Source: Ruminococcus bromii | GTDB lineage: Bacteria > Bacillota > Clostridia > Oscillospirales > Acutalibacteraceae | Reading direction: 5' to 3' | Length of the DNA: 64,000 bases | Assembly (NCBI RefSeq): GCF_002834225.1 | Contig: NZ_NNSR01000013.1 | Span: 1-64,000, forward strand | Shown: positions 9,052-17,398 of the stretch, in pieces | How the letters are laid out: every line of letters starts with the position of its first letter | Numbering within the stretch: the stretch's first letter is position 1 | Made by a program: the position numbers and the translations under genes | The notes under the pieces: model-generated | Databases searched by the model: none | What the model saw: the letters and a program-made list of their open reading frames with translations, nothing else | What the model was told of the DNA's origin: nothing

Positions 9052-9813
9052 ATGTCATATTATATTACCCGAATATTTAATAACAAACTTAAATTAGGTG
9101 TTATACTTTTTATTTTTGTAGCTCCGATTTTAGATATATTGATGGCTCTTGTGGATGTGTTCAAAGGAGCATCTGTTCCTGTTCCCGGATTAGTTACTTT
9201 TTTGGGATCTTTCATGACGGCAGGACTTCAAGGCGTGTTGACAGGGTATTTACCGTTGTTCTTGGCAATTATTGTTGCGGATGATTGCATTGAAGATTAC
9301 AGAATAGGGTACAAAAATATTCTTGTCACCAAAAGAGGTAAGAATAAATATTTTGCATTAAATATGCTTAAAAGTTTTACTGTTTCATTTTTTGTGCTTA
9401 TAATTCCTCTCTTACTCAATCTTCTTATGGTGCATATTGTTTTTGCGGGAGGTACATATATTCCTGCTGATGTGGAAATGCTGAAATCTGAATCCAATCT
9501 ACTTCAGTCTTACAGCAATCCGATGTTTTATAACATACTTTATATTCTTGTTTTTTCATTCATTGGCGGTATTGTGGGAAGCGGTGCAACGGCACTTGCA
9601 ATGGCATTTCCAAACAGATTTATTCTTTATCCGTTAGCTTTCATATTATGGTATATATCGACTGCCATCAAACCGTCTATCATAGGAGCATTAACCCCGT
9701 TTACTGTGTATCCTTTATCACATTATACTTTTACAATTATTTTTGTAGTAGCAATAAATATAATTGCTGTTCTGTTTTCGTTCTTTAAGGTGACTAAGTA
9801 TGATCAGGTGTAA
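9052..9813 (+). CDS. Multi-pass membrane protein, ABC-2-like subunit 1
   Basis: This 253-residue protein has about six hydrophobic segments and no recognised catalytic motif. Its topology resembles permeases of ABC-2-type transporters, and the ATPase lies three genes downstream. I chose the ATG at 9052 over the GTG at 9043 because GAGGTGA (9040-9046) is correctly spaced for 9052. It overlaps the next gene by 14 bases, indicating translational coupling. A role as permease or immunity membrane subunit is inference from context. Confidence 0.6.
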   Translation: MSYYITRIFNNKLKLGVILFIFVAPILDILMALVDVFKGASVPVPGLVTFLGSFMTAGLQGVLTGYLPLFLAIIVADDCIEDYRIGYKNILVTKRGKNKYFALNMLKSFTVSFFVLIIPLLLNLLMVHIVFAGGTYIPADVEMLKSESNLLQSYSNPMFYNILYILVFSFIGGIVGSGATALAMAFPNRFILYPLAFILWYISTAIKPSIIGALTPFTVYPLSHYTFTIIFVVAINIIAVLFSFFKVTKYDQV

Positions 9814-10555
9814 ATTAAAAAAGTATGCAATCATACTTCCGCTTTGCGCAGTGTTTTTCACTATGCTTTGCACATACACATATTTACGATTTTATAATTA
9901 TTTTAATTCGGATTATGCTGAGAAGTTAAGCCCAAAAGGTGTTTTTTGCAGAGTTGCAGGTAACGGAGATTTTAATGCATCAGGTAATGTTGCTTGCATT
10001 TTCATAGTAGTGTTTGTTCTGTTTTTGTTTTACATATTTACCGATGATAATGTAAGTTACATTGTAAGACTGAAATCGAGAGCCTCTTTTGTTACAAGAA
10101 GAATTGCTGATTGTGCGGTATTTGCTTTTCTGTTTTCATTTTTGATAGAAGCAGTCAGCGTAGTTGCGGCACTCATCTGCTTTGACATTAACCTGATTTT
10201 AGAATCGAATTTTCTGCAATATTCGGCACTTGAACTTTTGACTTTGTTTTTGTTTTATTTTAGAGCAGGACTCGTTATGCTCTCGTTCGGAATAATCATT
10301 TCTACAAAAGTTGCTCCAATTATCACCATAGCTCTGATTTTTACAGAGTTTTTTGCAGATGTAGCCTTTATGATAAGCAGGGTGTGGCTTCCGTTCAGAG
10401 ATGCCATAGTGTTGTCAAAACTTATGAACGGCGAAATGGTTCTGTCGGATATGTGGGGCATTATATTAAGAGCATTGCTTATGATGTTTTTGCTTATCTT
10501 CTCTTCCTACTTTTTGTATCAGAAAAAGGATGTTTTGAGTAATGTTAAAAAGTAA
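9800..10555 (+). CDS. Multi-pass membrane protein, ABC-2-like subunit 2
   Basis: This 251-residue hydrophobic protein has about six predicted membrane segments. The first is near residues 10-30 (IILPLCAVFFTML), then an extracytoplasmic loop of about 30 residues. It has no enzymatic motif. It overlaps both neighbours by 14 bases, so the three membrane genes are probably made in fixed proportions. The family is not recognised; a permease role is inferred from the downstream ABC ATPase. Confidence 0.6.
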   Translation: MIRCKLKKYAIILPLCAVFFTMLCTYTYLRFYNYFNSDYAEKLSPKGVFCRVAGNGDFNASGNVACIFIVVFVLFLFYIFTDDNVSYIVRLKSRASFVTRRIADCAVFAFLFSFLIEAVSVVAALICFDINLILESNFLQYSALELLTLFLFYFRAGLVMLSFGIIISTKVAPIITIALIFTEFFADVAFMISRVWLPFRDAIVLSKLMNGEMVLSDMWGIILRALLMMFLLIFSSYFLYQKKDVLSNVKK

Positions 10556-11234
10556 GCTTGTTTTGTCGATAATACTAATTGTTGCGTGCCTTGCTCAATT
10601 GTTCAGTTGTGTATTTCAGGGTAACTTTCAAAATGCCTTTATGATTGGTTTAGCTCCAAGCGATTACGGCCTTGAAATTTCAAAATTTCTGCCGCTTTTG
10701 CTGCCTGTGTGTTTTATTCTCTTCTTTACAAGCGGCTCAATTGAGAACCTTAAACAAGGCTACGGCAAGATGTTGATTGTACGCAATTATTCAAAAACAG
10801 TGCTGATTTTAAAGCGTTGTCTTAACAATTTTATAGCATTGATTTGCATTGTTTTGTTCCAGTTCATAATCTTTTTTGTTGCAAGAGAAAGTATGACTCC
10901 CGTTGAAAGCGGAACTCTTAAATCTTTGATTATGTACTTTTTGACAATTTTTTCGCTGATAGTTATTCAGTCTTTGCTTGAAATCAGTATTCCTGCACAC
11001 ATTGTGAACATAGGAATTTTCATCTATTGCTTTATTGCGTACTATTTGGTTCAGAATTTCGTTGACGCACCGATTTGGAAAATGCTTCTCTTCCCGAGCT
11101 TGATGTTCGGAATGCAGAACGGTGCTGTGTCGGGCGAGAGCATTTACTACGGATACCTGTTATTCATAGTTGCGTTAAATGCTTTGTGCATTTTTATTCT
11201 GAATTTGAGATTTAAGAAAACCGATATTTTTTGA
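10542..11234 (+). CDS. Multi-pass membrane protein, ABC-2-like subunit 3
   Basis: This 230-residue integral membrane protein has an N-terminal signal-anchor-like segment (about 4-25) and roughly five more hydrophobic helices. It has no catalytic motif. The start overlaps the previous gene by 14 bases, and the stop lies 9 bases before the ABC ATPase, with a GAGGTGA site between. Like its two neighbours it is probably part of the membrane portion of the transporter; the individual division of labour cannot be read from sequence. Confidence 0.6.
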   Translation: MLKSKLVLSIILIVACLAQLFSCVFQGNFQNAFMIGLAPSDYGLEISKFLPLLLPVCFILFFTSGSIENLKQGYGKMLIVRNYSKTVLILKRCLNNFIALICIVLFQFIIFFVARESMTPVESGTLKSLIMYFLTIFSLIVIQSLLEISIPAHIVNIGIFIYCFIAYYLVQNFVDAPIWKMLLFPSLMFGMQNGAVSGESIYYGYLLFIVALNALCIFILNLRFKKTDIF

Positions 11235-11243
11235 GGTGATATT

Positions 11244-11867
11244 ATGGTAGAAATAAAAAATTATTGTAAAAGTATCAAATCAAGACCGATTTTAAATAAT
11301 GTAAGTTACAATTTTGAGTACGGCAAAATCTACGGAATTTACGGACACAACGGTTCGGGCAAAACTATGCTTTTGAGAGCAATTGCAGGCTTGCTTGTTC
11401 CCGACAGCGGCTCTGTTGTGATTGACGGAAAGGTTTTGCACAAGGATATGTCATTCCCTCCGAGCATAGGCATCGTGATTGAAAATATGAACCTGTTGCC
11501 CCAGTACAATGCTTTTGACAATCTGAAAATCCTCGGCAAAATCAAGAAAACCGCCACAGATGAAGATATTAAAACAGCGCTTGAGCGTGTTGGATTAAAG
11601 TCCGATTTAAAGGTGAAAAAGTTTTCGCTTGGTATGAAACAGAGGCTGAATATTGCTCAGGCTGTGTTTGAAAAGCAGAAAATCATCCTGCTTGATGAAC
11701 CGACAAATGCACTTGATAATGACGGTGTACAGCTGATTTACAAGCTTCTTAAAGAAGAAAAAGAAAGAGGTGCGCTCGTGGTTATCACAACTCATCACAA
11801 AGAGGATTTGGAAGAAATTTGTGATGTTGTTTTGAAAATGACAGAAGGTGAGCTGCATGAAAAGTAA
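11244..11867 (+). CDS. ABC transporter ATP-binding protein
   Basis: This 207-residue nucleotide-binding subunit has Walker A GHNGSGKT at residues 34-41. The signature is FSLGMKQRL, the GMKQ form common in ABC-2-type exporters, and Walker B is IILLDEPTNALD, followed by the H-loop region (TTHHKED). It presumably energises the three membrane proteins encoded just upstream. It is compact, with no C-terminal extension, and overlaps the LRR gene by 11 bases. The substrate is unknown; the secreted small protein at the head of the unit is the obvious candidate, or alternatively an antimicrobial to be expelled. Confidence 0.85.
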   Translation: MVEIKNYCKSIKSRPILNNVSYNFEYGKIYGIYGHNGSGKTMLLRAIAGLLVPDSGSVVIDGKVLHKDMSFPPSIGIVIENMNLLPQYNAFDNLKILGKIKKTATDEDIKTALERVGLKSDLKVKKFSLGMKQRLNIAQAVFEKQKIILLDEPTNALDNDGVQLIYKLLKEEKERGALVVITTHHKEDLEEICDVVLKMTEGELHEK

Positions 11868-12852
11868 ACTGTTTACTCATAAATTTTTCGTTGTTCTTTG
11901 CATCTCGGTTGCCGCTTTGCTCGGCTTGTCTTTCCTTGCCAGAGCAACAATCGTAAATAACAGATTTGAACAAATGGCTGTTGATGAAAAATATAGTCTA
12001 AAGGCTTCAGCTGACGGTCAGTTTTCAATTCAATTTCAAGACGATGAAAACGGAAATTTTTATGCCACTGTCGGCTTGTTTCGGGGCGGATATTACGGCT
12101 TGGACGATGCGTATATTCCGACTTCATATGATGAAAATACAAAAATAACCGCTATTGAAAAGGAAGCTTTCAGCGGCTTTGATTGTCTTAAAAAAGTTGT
12201 TATCCCCAACGGCATTTGTGAAATCAAGGATGACGCATTTAAGGATTCAAAAAATATAACGGAAATTTATATTGCGCCCTCCGTAAATAAGATTGCAAAA
12301 ACCGCTTTTGACGGCATTGACAACCTTACGATATATGCCGAAAAGGGTTCTTATGCCGAAAAATTTGCGGTTGAAAATAAAATCAATTATAAAAACTATA
12401 CGACCGAGCCTGAAAATCCGGAGGCTAAAAATACCGATTATTCAAAAATCAGAAACGGTGCGTATTACGGCGAATATTATAATTATGATGTTATCTATGA
12501 TGAAGGCAAGCCCGTGTGCGTAATAACTAACTATAACCCAATGTCGTCAGAGGAAAAGCTTGAAATTCCTGCACATATTGACGGCTTGGATGTGATTTCA
12601 ATTGCAGATGATGCAATAAATTACGGCGGTGCAAAGAAAACAGTCGTTCCCGATACAGTAAAATTCATTGCCGATAATGCGTTTAAAGAATCCTACTCCC
12701 TTGAGGATATCTACCTGACCAAAAATGTGTCCTACATAGGAAAATCTGCCTTCAAAGACTCAAAAGACCTAACAATCCACGCCCCGACAGATTCCTATGC
12801 ACACACCTTTGCGACCGAAAATAAAATAAATTTCAAAGCCACAGACGATTAA
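11857..12852 (+). CDS. Membrane-anchored leucine-rich-repeat (BspA-like) protein
   Basis: This 331-residue protein has one N-terminal membrane anchor or uncleaved signal (about 8-28). Two blocks of BspA-type LRR_5 repeats follow (KVVIPNGICEIKDDAF and KTVVPDTVKFIADNAF are representative). Both blocks end in a very similar 20-residue tail containing SYAEKFAVENKIN or SYAHTFATENKIN. The repeats probably face outside the cell. The start at 11857 has an AGGTGAG site 5 bases upstream and overlaps the ATPase gene by 11 bases, so it belongs to the same unit. BspA-like repeats usually bind proteins or surfaces; here it might be a receptor or chaperone for the secreted product. That role is inference. 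Confidence 0.72.
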   Translation: MKSKLFTHKFFVVLCISVAALLGLSFLARATIVNNRFEQMAVDEKYSLKASADGQFSIQFQDDENGNFYATVGLFRGGYYGLDDAYIPTSYDENTKITAIEKEAFSGFDCLKKVVIPNGICEIKDDAFKDSKNITEIYIAPSVNKIAKTAFDGIDNLTIYAEKGSYAEKFAVENKINYKNYTTEPENPEAKNTDYSKIRNGAYYGEYYNYDVIYDEGKPVCVITNYNPMSSEEKLEIPAHIDGLDVISIADDAINYGGAKKTVVPDTVKFIADNAFKESYSLEDIYLTKNVSYIGKSAFKDSKDLTIHAPTDSYAHTFATENKINFKATDD

Positions 12853-12890
12853 ATCTGATAAGCAATGAATAAATCTTTAAATTTACAGCC

Positions 12891-12930
12891 CTCCTATGGC
12901 AGAACTAAAAACTGCCATAGGAGATTTTAT
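12891..12930 (+). terminator. Intrinsic terminator closing the ABC/LRR unit
   Basis: CTCCTATGGCAG pairs perfectly with CTGCCATAGGAG and is followed by ATTTTATT. Confidence 0.88.
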
Positions 12931-12994
12931 TATATCGCGGTTTGTAAAATCCGTTACACAAAAGCCGCTGATTTTAATTTCTTGATTGGAACTA

Positions 12995-13023
12995 TTGACA
13001 AATTCTCAAAACAATAGTATAAT
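12995..13023 (+). promoter_or_regulatory. Promoter TTGACA-17-TATAAT for smpB
   Basis: Consensus -35 (12995-13000) and -10 (13018-13023) boxes have a 17-base spacer and lie 33 bases before the smpB start. Confidence 0.85.
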
Positions 13024-13055
13024 AACATATTCCACAACAGAAGGGAGGATGTGCG

Positions 13056-13514
13056 GTGGCAAATATGAAAACAATTGCTCAGAACAAAAAGGCAAGACAC
13101 GACTATTTTGTCGAGGAAACCTATGAAGCAGGAATTGAGCTTTGCGGTACGGAAGTAAAATCCTTGCGTGCAGGCAGAGTGAATCTCAAGGACAGCTGGT
13201 GTTCGATTGTTGACGGCGAAATTTTTGTCAACGGAATGCACATTTCTCCTTATGAGCAGGGAAACATCTTTAACCGTGACCCTATGCGTGTGAGAAAACT
13301 TCTTATGCACAAAAAAGAGATTTTAAAGCTCTACGGCACGGTTAAGCAGACGGGATATTCACTTATCCCGATCAGCCTTTATTTTAAAGACAGCAAGGTC
13401 AAACTTCAGGTCGGACTCTGCAAAGGCAAAAAGCTATACGATAAGCGTGCAGATATGGCAGAACGCTCCGCAAAGCGTGATATGGAACGCGCCGTTAAAG
13501 AACAGAGAAGATAG
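13056..13514 (+). CDS. smpB: SsrA-binding protein SmpB
   Basis: This 152-residue protein binds tmRNA and brings it to stalled ribosomes for trans-translation. It has the conserved SmpB features: an early [15 protein letters not shown] segment, [15 protein letters not shown]-type and YEQGN motifs, and a basic C-terminal tail ([11 protein letters not shown]). Translation starts at GTG 13056 after a GGGAGG site. The tmRNA gene lies about 960 bases downstream, separated by one unknown gene, so the RNA and its protein partner are encoded together. Confidence 0.96.
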   Translation: MANMKTIAQNKKARHDYFVEETYEAGIELCGTEVKSLRAGRVNLKDSWCSIVDGEIFVNGMHISPYEQGNIFNRDPMRVRKLLMHKKEILKLYGTVKQTGYSLIPISLYFKDSKVKLQVGLCKGKKLYDKRADMAERSAKRDMERAVKEQRR

Positions 13515-13526
13515 TTTGGTGTTATT

Positions 13527-14453
13527 ATGAGCTTGCGTAGCCTGTACGAAAAGATTTCGGAATACAGCGATTTTGCTTTAATCGGACGGGACTTTTCCGC
13601 CTTTGATACCGATTATTCTGTACTCGGTTTTGCAAATTCGTCCGATAAAACCGAACTTGTTCTGCTGAATTTCAATTGTGCCGAAGAGGATATTTGCTGT
13701 GAAGATTTGACTTTCAGAGAAAATATTATTCTTGAAAAGAAAAATCAATCTGATTTATCCGATGATTTTTCCGCAATTGTAATTGACGGACAGCGTTTTG
13801 AATTTAGCTCTGTATGCGGCGAAACGCTTGAATGTTGCGAATTAACAAGGTCATATATCATATCAGAGTTTATGAAACTCGGTTGGAAGAGCGACAGGCT
13901 TTTGGACGCTCCTCTTGATTCTCTGTTCATAAGCTTTATTGAACTTGAGAATAAAATTGATGATTTGTCTTCGTTTGATTTGACAAAGAATGTTGAAATA
14001 ATATTTTCAAAATATCAAAAGACAGATTATCCGTTAGCAAAACTCAGTCTTGAAGTTGGCAAGGAAGTAAATATTCCGATTGGAATTTTTGACGGTGAAA
14101 ATCAGATTGTGATTAAAAATCTTAAACTTTTGTATTCAGCCGATAATTCCGAAATGAAAGAATTTGTTGAAAATGATATTGTGCTTCCGTATGTTGAGTA
14201 TTCGTGTGATGATGAAATCTCAGTGATATTCTGCCTTTTTGATGAGCTTGACAAACCTTTCAAGGGTATGGGCGGATTGGCAACCGATGACGGAGTTGTT
14301 GCTTTGGCAGTAGATAATTCAAGCGAAAGCAATTTGAAATCGGCTGTGATATATTCACCGATTGAGCCGAATACAAAGCACATTGAATGTTGTCTTGTCT
14401 GCTGTGAAAAAATGCTTGATAAGCCTGCCGCTGAATACAGGTTTTCAATATAA
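13527..14453 (+). CDS. Hypothetical protein between smpB and ssrA
   Basis: This 308-residue acidic, soluble-looking protein has no signal peptide, membrane helix or motif that I recognise. The N-terminal third is rich in Asp, Glu and Ser and has several Cys (EEDICCEDL, ETLECCEL). The C-terminal half looks beta-rich and resembles a stress-protein-like sandwich only in general composition. It starts 12 bases after smpB, so it is probably cotranscribed with it, and it ends 18 bases before the tmRNA. The position suggests, but does not prove, a link to ribosome rescue. Confidence 0.7.
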   Translation: MSLRSLYEKISEYSDFALIGRDFSAFDTDYSVLGFANSSDKTELVLLNFNCAEEDICCEDLTFRENIILEKKNQSDLSDDFSAIVIDGQRFEFSSVCGETLECCELTRSYIISEFMKLGWKSDRLLDAPLDSLFISFIELENKIDDLSSFDLTKNVEIIFSKYQKTDYPLAKLSLEVGKEVNIPIGIFDGENQIVIKNLKLLYSADNSEMKEFVENDIVLPYVEYSCDDEISVIFCLFDELDKPFKGMGGLATDDGVVALAVDNSSESNLKSAVIYSPIEPNTKHIECCLVCCEKMLDKPAAEYRFSI

Positions 14454-14471
14454 AATTTTTAAATTGAATAT

Positions 14472-14818
14472 GGGGATGTAAAGGTTTCGACGGGGATTTC
14501 AAACCTTGGTAAGCGAGCGGCGGTGCGGAACCGCCATAAAATCCGCAACTTTAAAATTAACTGACAACAAAACAGTTGCTTTAGCAGCCTGAGTGCTGCT
14601 CGTTCCTGCACAGAGTACCTCGGCTGTGTAAGGGGCGTCGATTAGAGGTAAATGTGAACAGGGGAGCGCTCCGAACCCTGTCACAGCTTAGGAGCTGCCA
14701 AAGTGCATAGCCTGTTGATGGGCGATGCACCGAGGGAGATTTAAAACACCAACTGCGTTCGGAGAAAACCTTGGCAAGATTTTTTCGGACAGGGGTTCGA
14801 TTCCCCTCATCTCCACCA
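14472..14818 (+). ncRNA. ssrA: Transfer-messenger RNA (tmRNA)
   Basis: The RNA is about 347 nt. The tRNA-like 5' end GGGGATG pairs with CATCTCC at the 3' end (one G-U), followed by the encoded ACCA. The T-arm GGGGTTCGATTCCCC and the 5' GGTTTCGACGGGG segment are typical of tmRNA. The tag frame resumes at GCA 14545-14547 and ends at TGA 14590-14592, encoding a 15-residue tag, ATLKLTDNKTVALAA, with the usual ALAA protease signal. It tags products of stalled ribosomes for degradation. It follows smpB and an unknown gene; I see no strong promoter immediately upstream. Confidence 0.96.
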
Positions 14819-14823
14819 TAACA

Positions 14824-14876
14824 AAAAGCCGTCAAACAACCGATAAACACTGAACAAGGCTCGTTTGACGGCTTTT
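14824..14876 (+). terminator. Hairpin terminator after tmRNA
   Basis: AAAAGCCGTCAAAC pairs with GTTTGACGGCTTTT around a loop of about 25 bases. Confidence 0.78.
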
Positions 14877-14943
14877 GAAAAATGTTTTAACAGCAAGTTT
14901 AAACTGTTTTTTAATATCATATCCATTGAAACTATAGCTGTAG

Positions 14944-15137
14944 TTGTAACACCCCGACACAATATGGTATAATCTAAGGAGAAATGCGGCGTGTTACAGA
15001 TGAACCGATATTATGAATCGGGATTTAAGAGGATTGTCCGCCTATACGGAATAACAATATTGTAAAAGACGGATATTGCAGTCGGAACGCAGCTTGTCTG
15101 CCCGACCGAAAAAAGAAAAACAAAAGGGAGAATTACC
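14944..15137 (+). promoter_or_regulatory. pyrF promoter and structured leader
   Basis: A promoter TTGTAA (14944-14949), 18 bases, TATAAT (14968-14973) gives a leader of about 155 nt. The leader has three visible hairpins: CCGAT/ATCGG (15005-15021), TCCG/CGGA (15037-15050, extendable by ATTGT/ACAAT), and GTCGG/CCGAC enclosing GCAG/CTGC (15081-15106). The last ends about 17 bases before the ribosome binding site. I see no PyrR consensus and no terminator in it. Confidence 0.55.
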
Positions 15138-16073
15138 ATGGCATTTGACAGACTTATCGAAAACATTGTAAAAATGCAGAATCCTACGGTTGCAGGTCTT
15201 GACCCAAAGCTTGACTATGTTCCCGAATCAATCAAAACAAAATGCTTTGAAAAGTACGGCAAGACGCTTGAGGGTGCGGCTGCTGCACTTTTTGAGTTCA
15301 ACAAGGCGCTTATTGACGCGCTTTATGATATTGTTCCTGCCGTAAAGCCACAGGCTGCATATTATGAAATGTACGGCTGGCAGGGCGTTAAGGCTCTTTG
15401 CGACACAATCGCTTATGCAAAGTCAAAGGGTATGTTCGTTATCACAGACGGCAAGCGTAACGATATCGGCACAACTATGGAGGCATATGCTACGGCACAC
15501 CTCGGTCATACAGATGTTGCAGGCGAAAGCATTGACGCATTCGGTGCAGACGCACTCACGGTAAACGGCTACCTCGGAACAGACGGTATCAAGCCGCTTG
15601 CAAAAATTTGCGATTCGGACGACAAGGGCATTTTTGTTCTTGTAAAAACTTCAAACCCAAGCTCGGGCGAACTTCAGGATATGAAGCTTGAAACAAACGA
15701 GAGTGTTTATGAGCATATGGGCAAGATGTGCGAAGGCTGGGGCGAAGACCTTATGGGTAAGCACGGCTATTCGGCAGTAGGTGCAGTTGTGGGTGCAACA
15801 TATCCCGAACAGCTCGGTGAAATGAGAGCAAAACTTCCGCACACATTCTTCCTTGTTCCCGGTTACGGTGCTCAGGGCGGCGGTGCCGATGATGTTAAAA
15901 ACGCATTTGACGAAAACGGTCTTGGCGCAATCATCAACTCAAGCCGCGGCATTATGTGTGCATGGAAAAAGCAGGGGCTTACAGAAGAAGATTTTGCCGT
16001 TGCCGCTCGCAAAGAAGCAGAGCGTATGAGAGATGAAATCGTTGGTTGCATCGGCAAAATTAAGCTTGGCTGA
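15138..16073 (+). CDS. pyrF: Orotidine 5'-phosphate decarboxylase, long (type 2) form
   Basis: This 311-residue enzyme makes UMP from OMP in the last step of de novo pyrimidine synthesis. The active-site DGKRNDIG motif is the OMP decarboxylase K-D signature. The length and the early TVAGLDPKLDY segment match the longer type 2 subfamily rather than the approximately 230-residue type. A GGGAG site precedes the ATG. It stands alone, with a structured leader upstream and no other pyr genes nearby. Confidence 0.93.
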   Translation: MAFDRLIENIVKMQNPTVAGLDPKLDYVPESIKTKCFEKYGKTLEGAAAALFEFNKALIDALYDIVPAVKPQAAYYEMYGWQGVKALCDTIAYAKSKGMFVITDGKRNDIGTTMEAYATAHLGHTDVAGESIDAFGADALTVNGYLGTDGIKPLAKICDSDDKGIFVLVKTSNPSSGELQDMKLETNESVYEHMGKMCEGWGEDLMGKHGYSAVGAVVGATYPEQLGEMRAKLPHTFFLVPGYGAQGGGADDVKNAFDENGLGAIINSSRGIMCAWKKQGLTEEDFAVAARKEAERMRDEIVGCIGKIKLG

Positions 16074-16134
16074 TTCATTTGCACAACAGAATCACGAAAT
16101 TTTTCGTTTTTTATGCTTTATCGCTTTGAATTTA

Positions 16135-16163
16135 TTGACTTTAGCGTGCTAAAAGCGTATAAT
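16135..16163 (+). promoter_or_regulatory. Promoter TTGACT-17-TATAAT for serC
   Basis: Near-consensus boxes with a 17-base spacer, 62 bases before the serC start. Confidence 0.82.
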
Positions 16164-16225
16164 TTAAATGTATTTATTTTTACAACTATATTTTTAAATT
16201 TTCTTTAAAAAGGGAGATATCAGAA

Positions 16226-17311
16226 ATGGCAAGAGTATATAATTTTTCGGCAGGTCCTTCAATGCTGCCTGAGTCTGTGCTTAAAAAAGCTGCGGCAGAA
16301 ATGCTCGATTATGAGGGTAGCGGTCAGAGCGTTATGGAAATGTCACACCGTTCAAAAATTTACGGTACAATCATCGAGGGTGCAGAGGCTCTTCTCAGGG
16401 AGGTTATGAACATTCCCGACAACTACAAGGTTCTTTTCCTTCAGGGCGGTGCGTCAACACAGTTTGCGGCTATCCCTATGAACCTTATGACAAAGAGCGG
16501 TAAGGCTGATTATGTTATCACAGGTCAGTGGGCTAAAAAGGCTCATGCAGAGGCTGCCCGTTACGGTCAGGCTAATGTTGTTGCTTCATCGGCTGACAAG
16601 ACCTTCACATACATTCCAAAGCTTGATCCTTCAACATTCACAAAGGATGCTGACTATTTCTACATCTGTATGAACAACACAATTTACGGTACTGTTTATC
16701 ACGAGCTTCCCGACACAGGTGATGTTCCGCTCGTTGCAGATATTTCTTCCTGTATTCTTTCAAGACCGATTGATGTTTCAAAGTTCGGCGTTCTCTATGC
16801 AGGCGCACAGAAGAACATGGCTCCGGCAGGTCTTACGGTTGTTATCGTTCGTGAGGATCTTATCGGCAACGCTATGGATATTACTCCTACAATGCTTAAC
16901 TGGAAAACTCACGCTGACAACGGTTCAATGTTCAACACACCGCCTTGCTACACAATCTACATTGCAAAGCTTGTTCTTGAGTGGATTAAGAACGAGGTTG
17001 GCGGTCTTGATAAGATGTATGAAATCAACAAGAAGAAGGCTGACCTTCTCTACGGTTTCCTCGATTCTTCAGAGCTTTTCAAGGGTACTGTTGTTCCCGA
17101 GGATCGTTCGCTTATGAATGTTCCGTTCGTTACAGGTGACGCTGACCTTGACGCTAAATTCGTTAAAGAGGCTACTGAAAACGGTCTTGTTAATATCAAG
17201 GGCCATCGCACAGTCGGCGGTATGAGAGCTTCAATCTACAACGCTATGCCTTATGAGGGCGTTGAAAAACTCGTTGAGTTTATGAAGAAGTTCGAGGCTA
17301 AAAACAAGTAA
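16226..17311 (+). CDS. serC: Phosphoserine aminotransferase
   Basis: This 361-residue PLP enzyme converts 3-phosphohydroxypyruvate and glutamate to phosphoserine in serine synthesis. The N-terminal NFSAGPSMLPESVL is the family hallmark. The PLP lysine lies in YAGAQKNMAPAG, and the C-terminal GHRTVGGMRASIYNAMP is also characteristic. It lies 87 bases upstream of serA, the preceding step of the same pathway. A hairpin (17329-17357) in the gap lacks a U-run, so read-through into serA is likely. Confidence 0.97.
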   Translation: MARVYNFSAGPSMLPESVLKKAAAEMLDYEGSGQSVMEMSHRSKIYGTIIEGAEALLREVMNIPDNYKVLFLQGGASTQFAAIPMNLMTKSGKADYVITGQWAKKAHAEAARYGQANVVASSADKTFTYIPKLDPSTFTKDADYFYICMNNTIYGTVYHELPDTGDVPLVADISSCILSRPIDVSKFGVLYAGAQKNMAPAGLTVVIVREDLIGNAMDITPTMLNWKTHADNGSMFNTPPCYTIYIAKLVLEWIKNEVGGLDKMYEINKKKADLLYGFLDSSELFKGTVVPEDRSLMNVPFVTGDADLDAKFVKEATENGLVNIKGHRTVGGMRASIYNAMPYEGVEKLVEFMKKFEAKNK

Positions 17312-17328
17312 TTATTGAATATTATGAT

Positions 17329-17357
17329 ATAACGGGCGAACGCTGTTCGCCTGTTAT
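17329..17357 (+). other. Hairpin between serC and serA
   Basis: ATAACGGGCGAAC pairs with GTTCGCCTGTTAT around GCT. It has only a weak T-rich tail, so it may be a partial terminator or an RNA processing or stability element that sets the serC:serA ratio. Confidence 0.5.
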
Positions 17358-17398
17358 TGTAAATTCTTAAAATAAAAAATTAAAAAGGATTGATTTTG

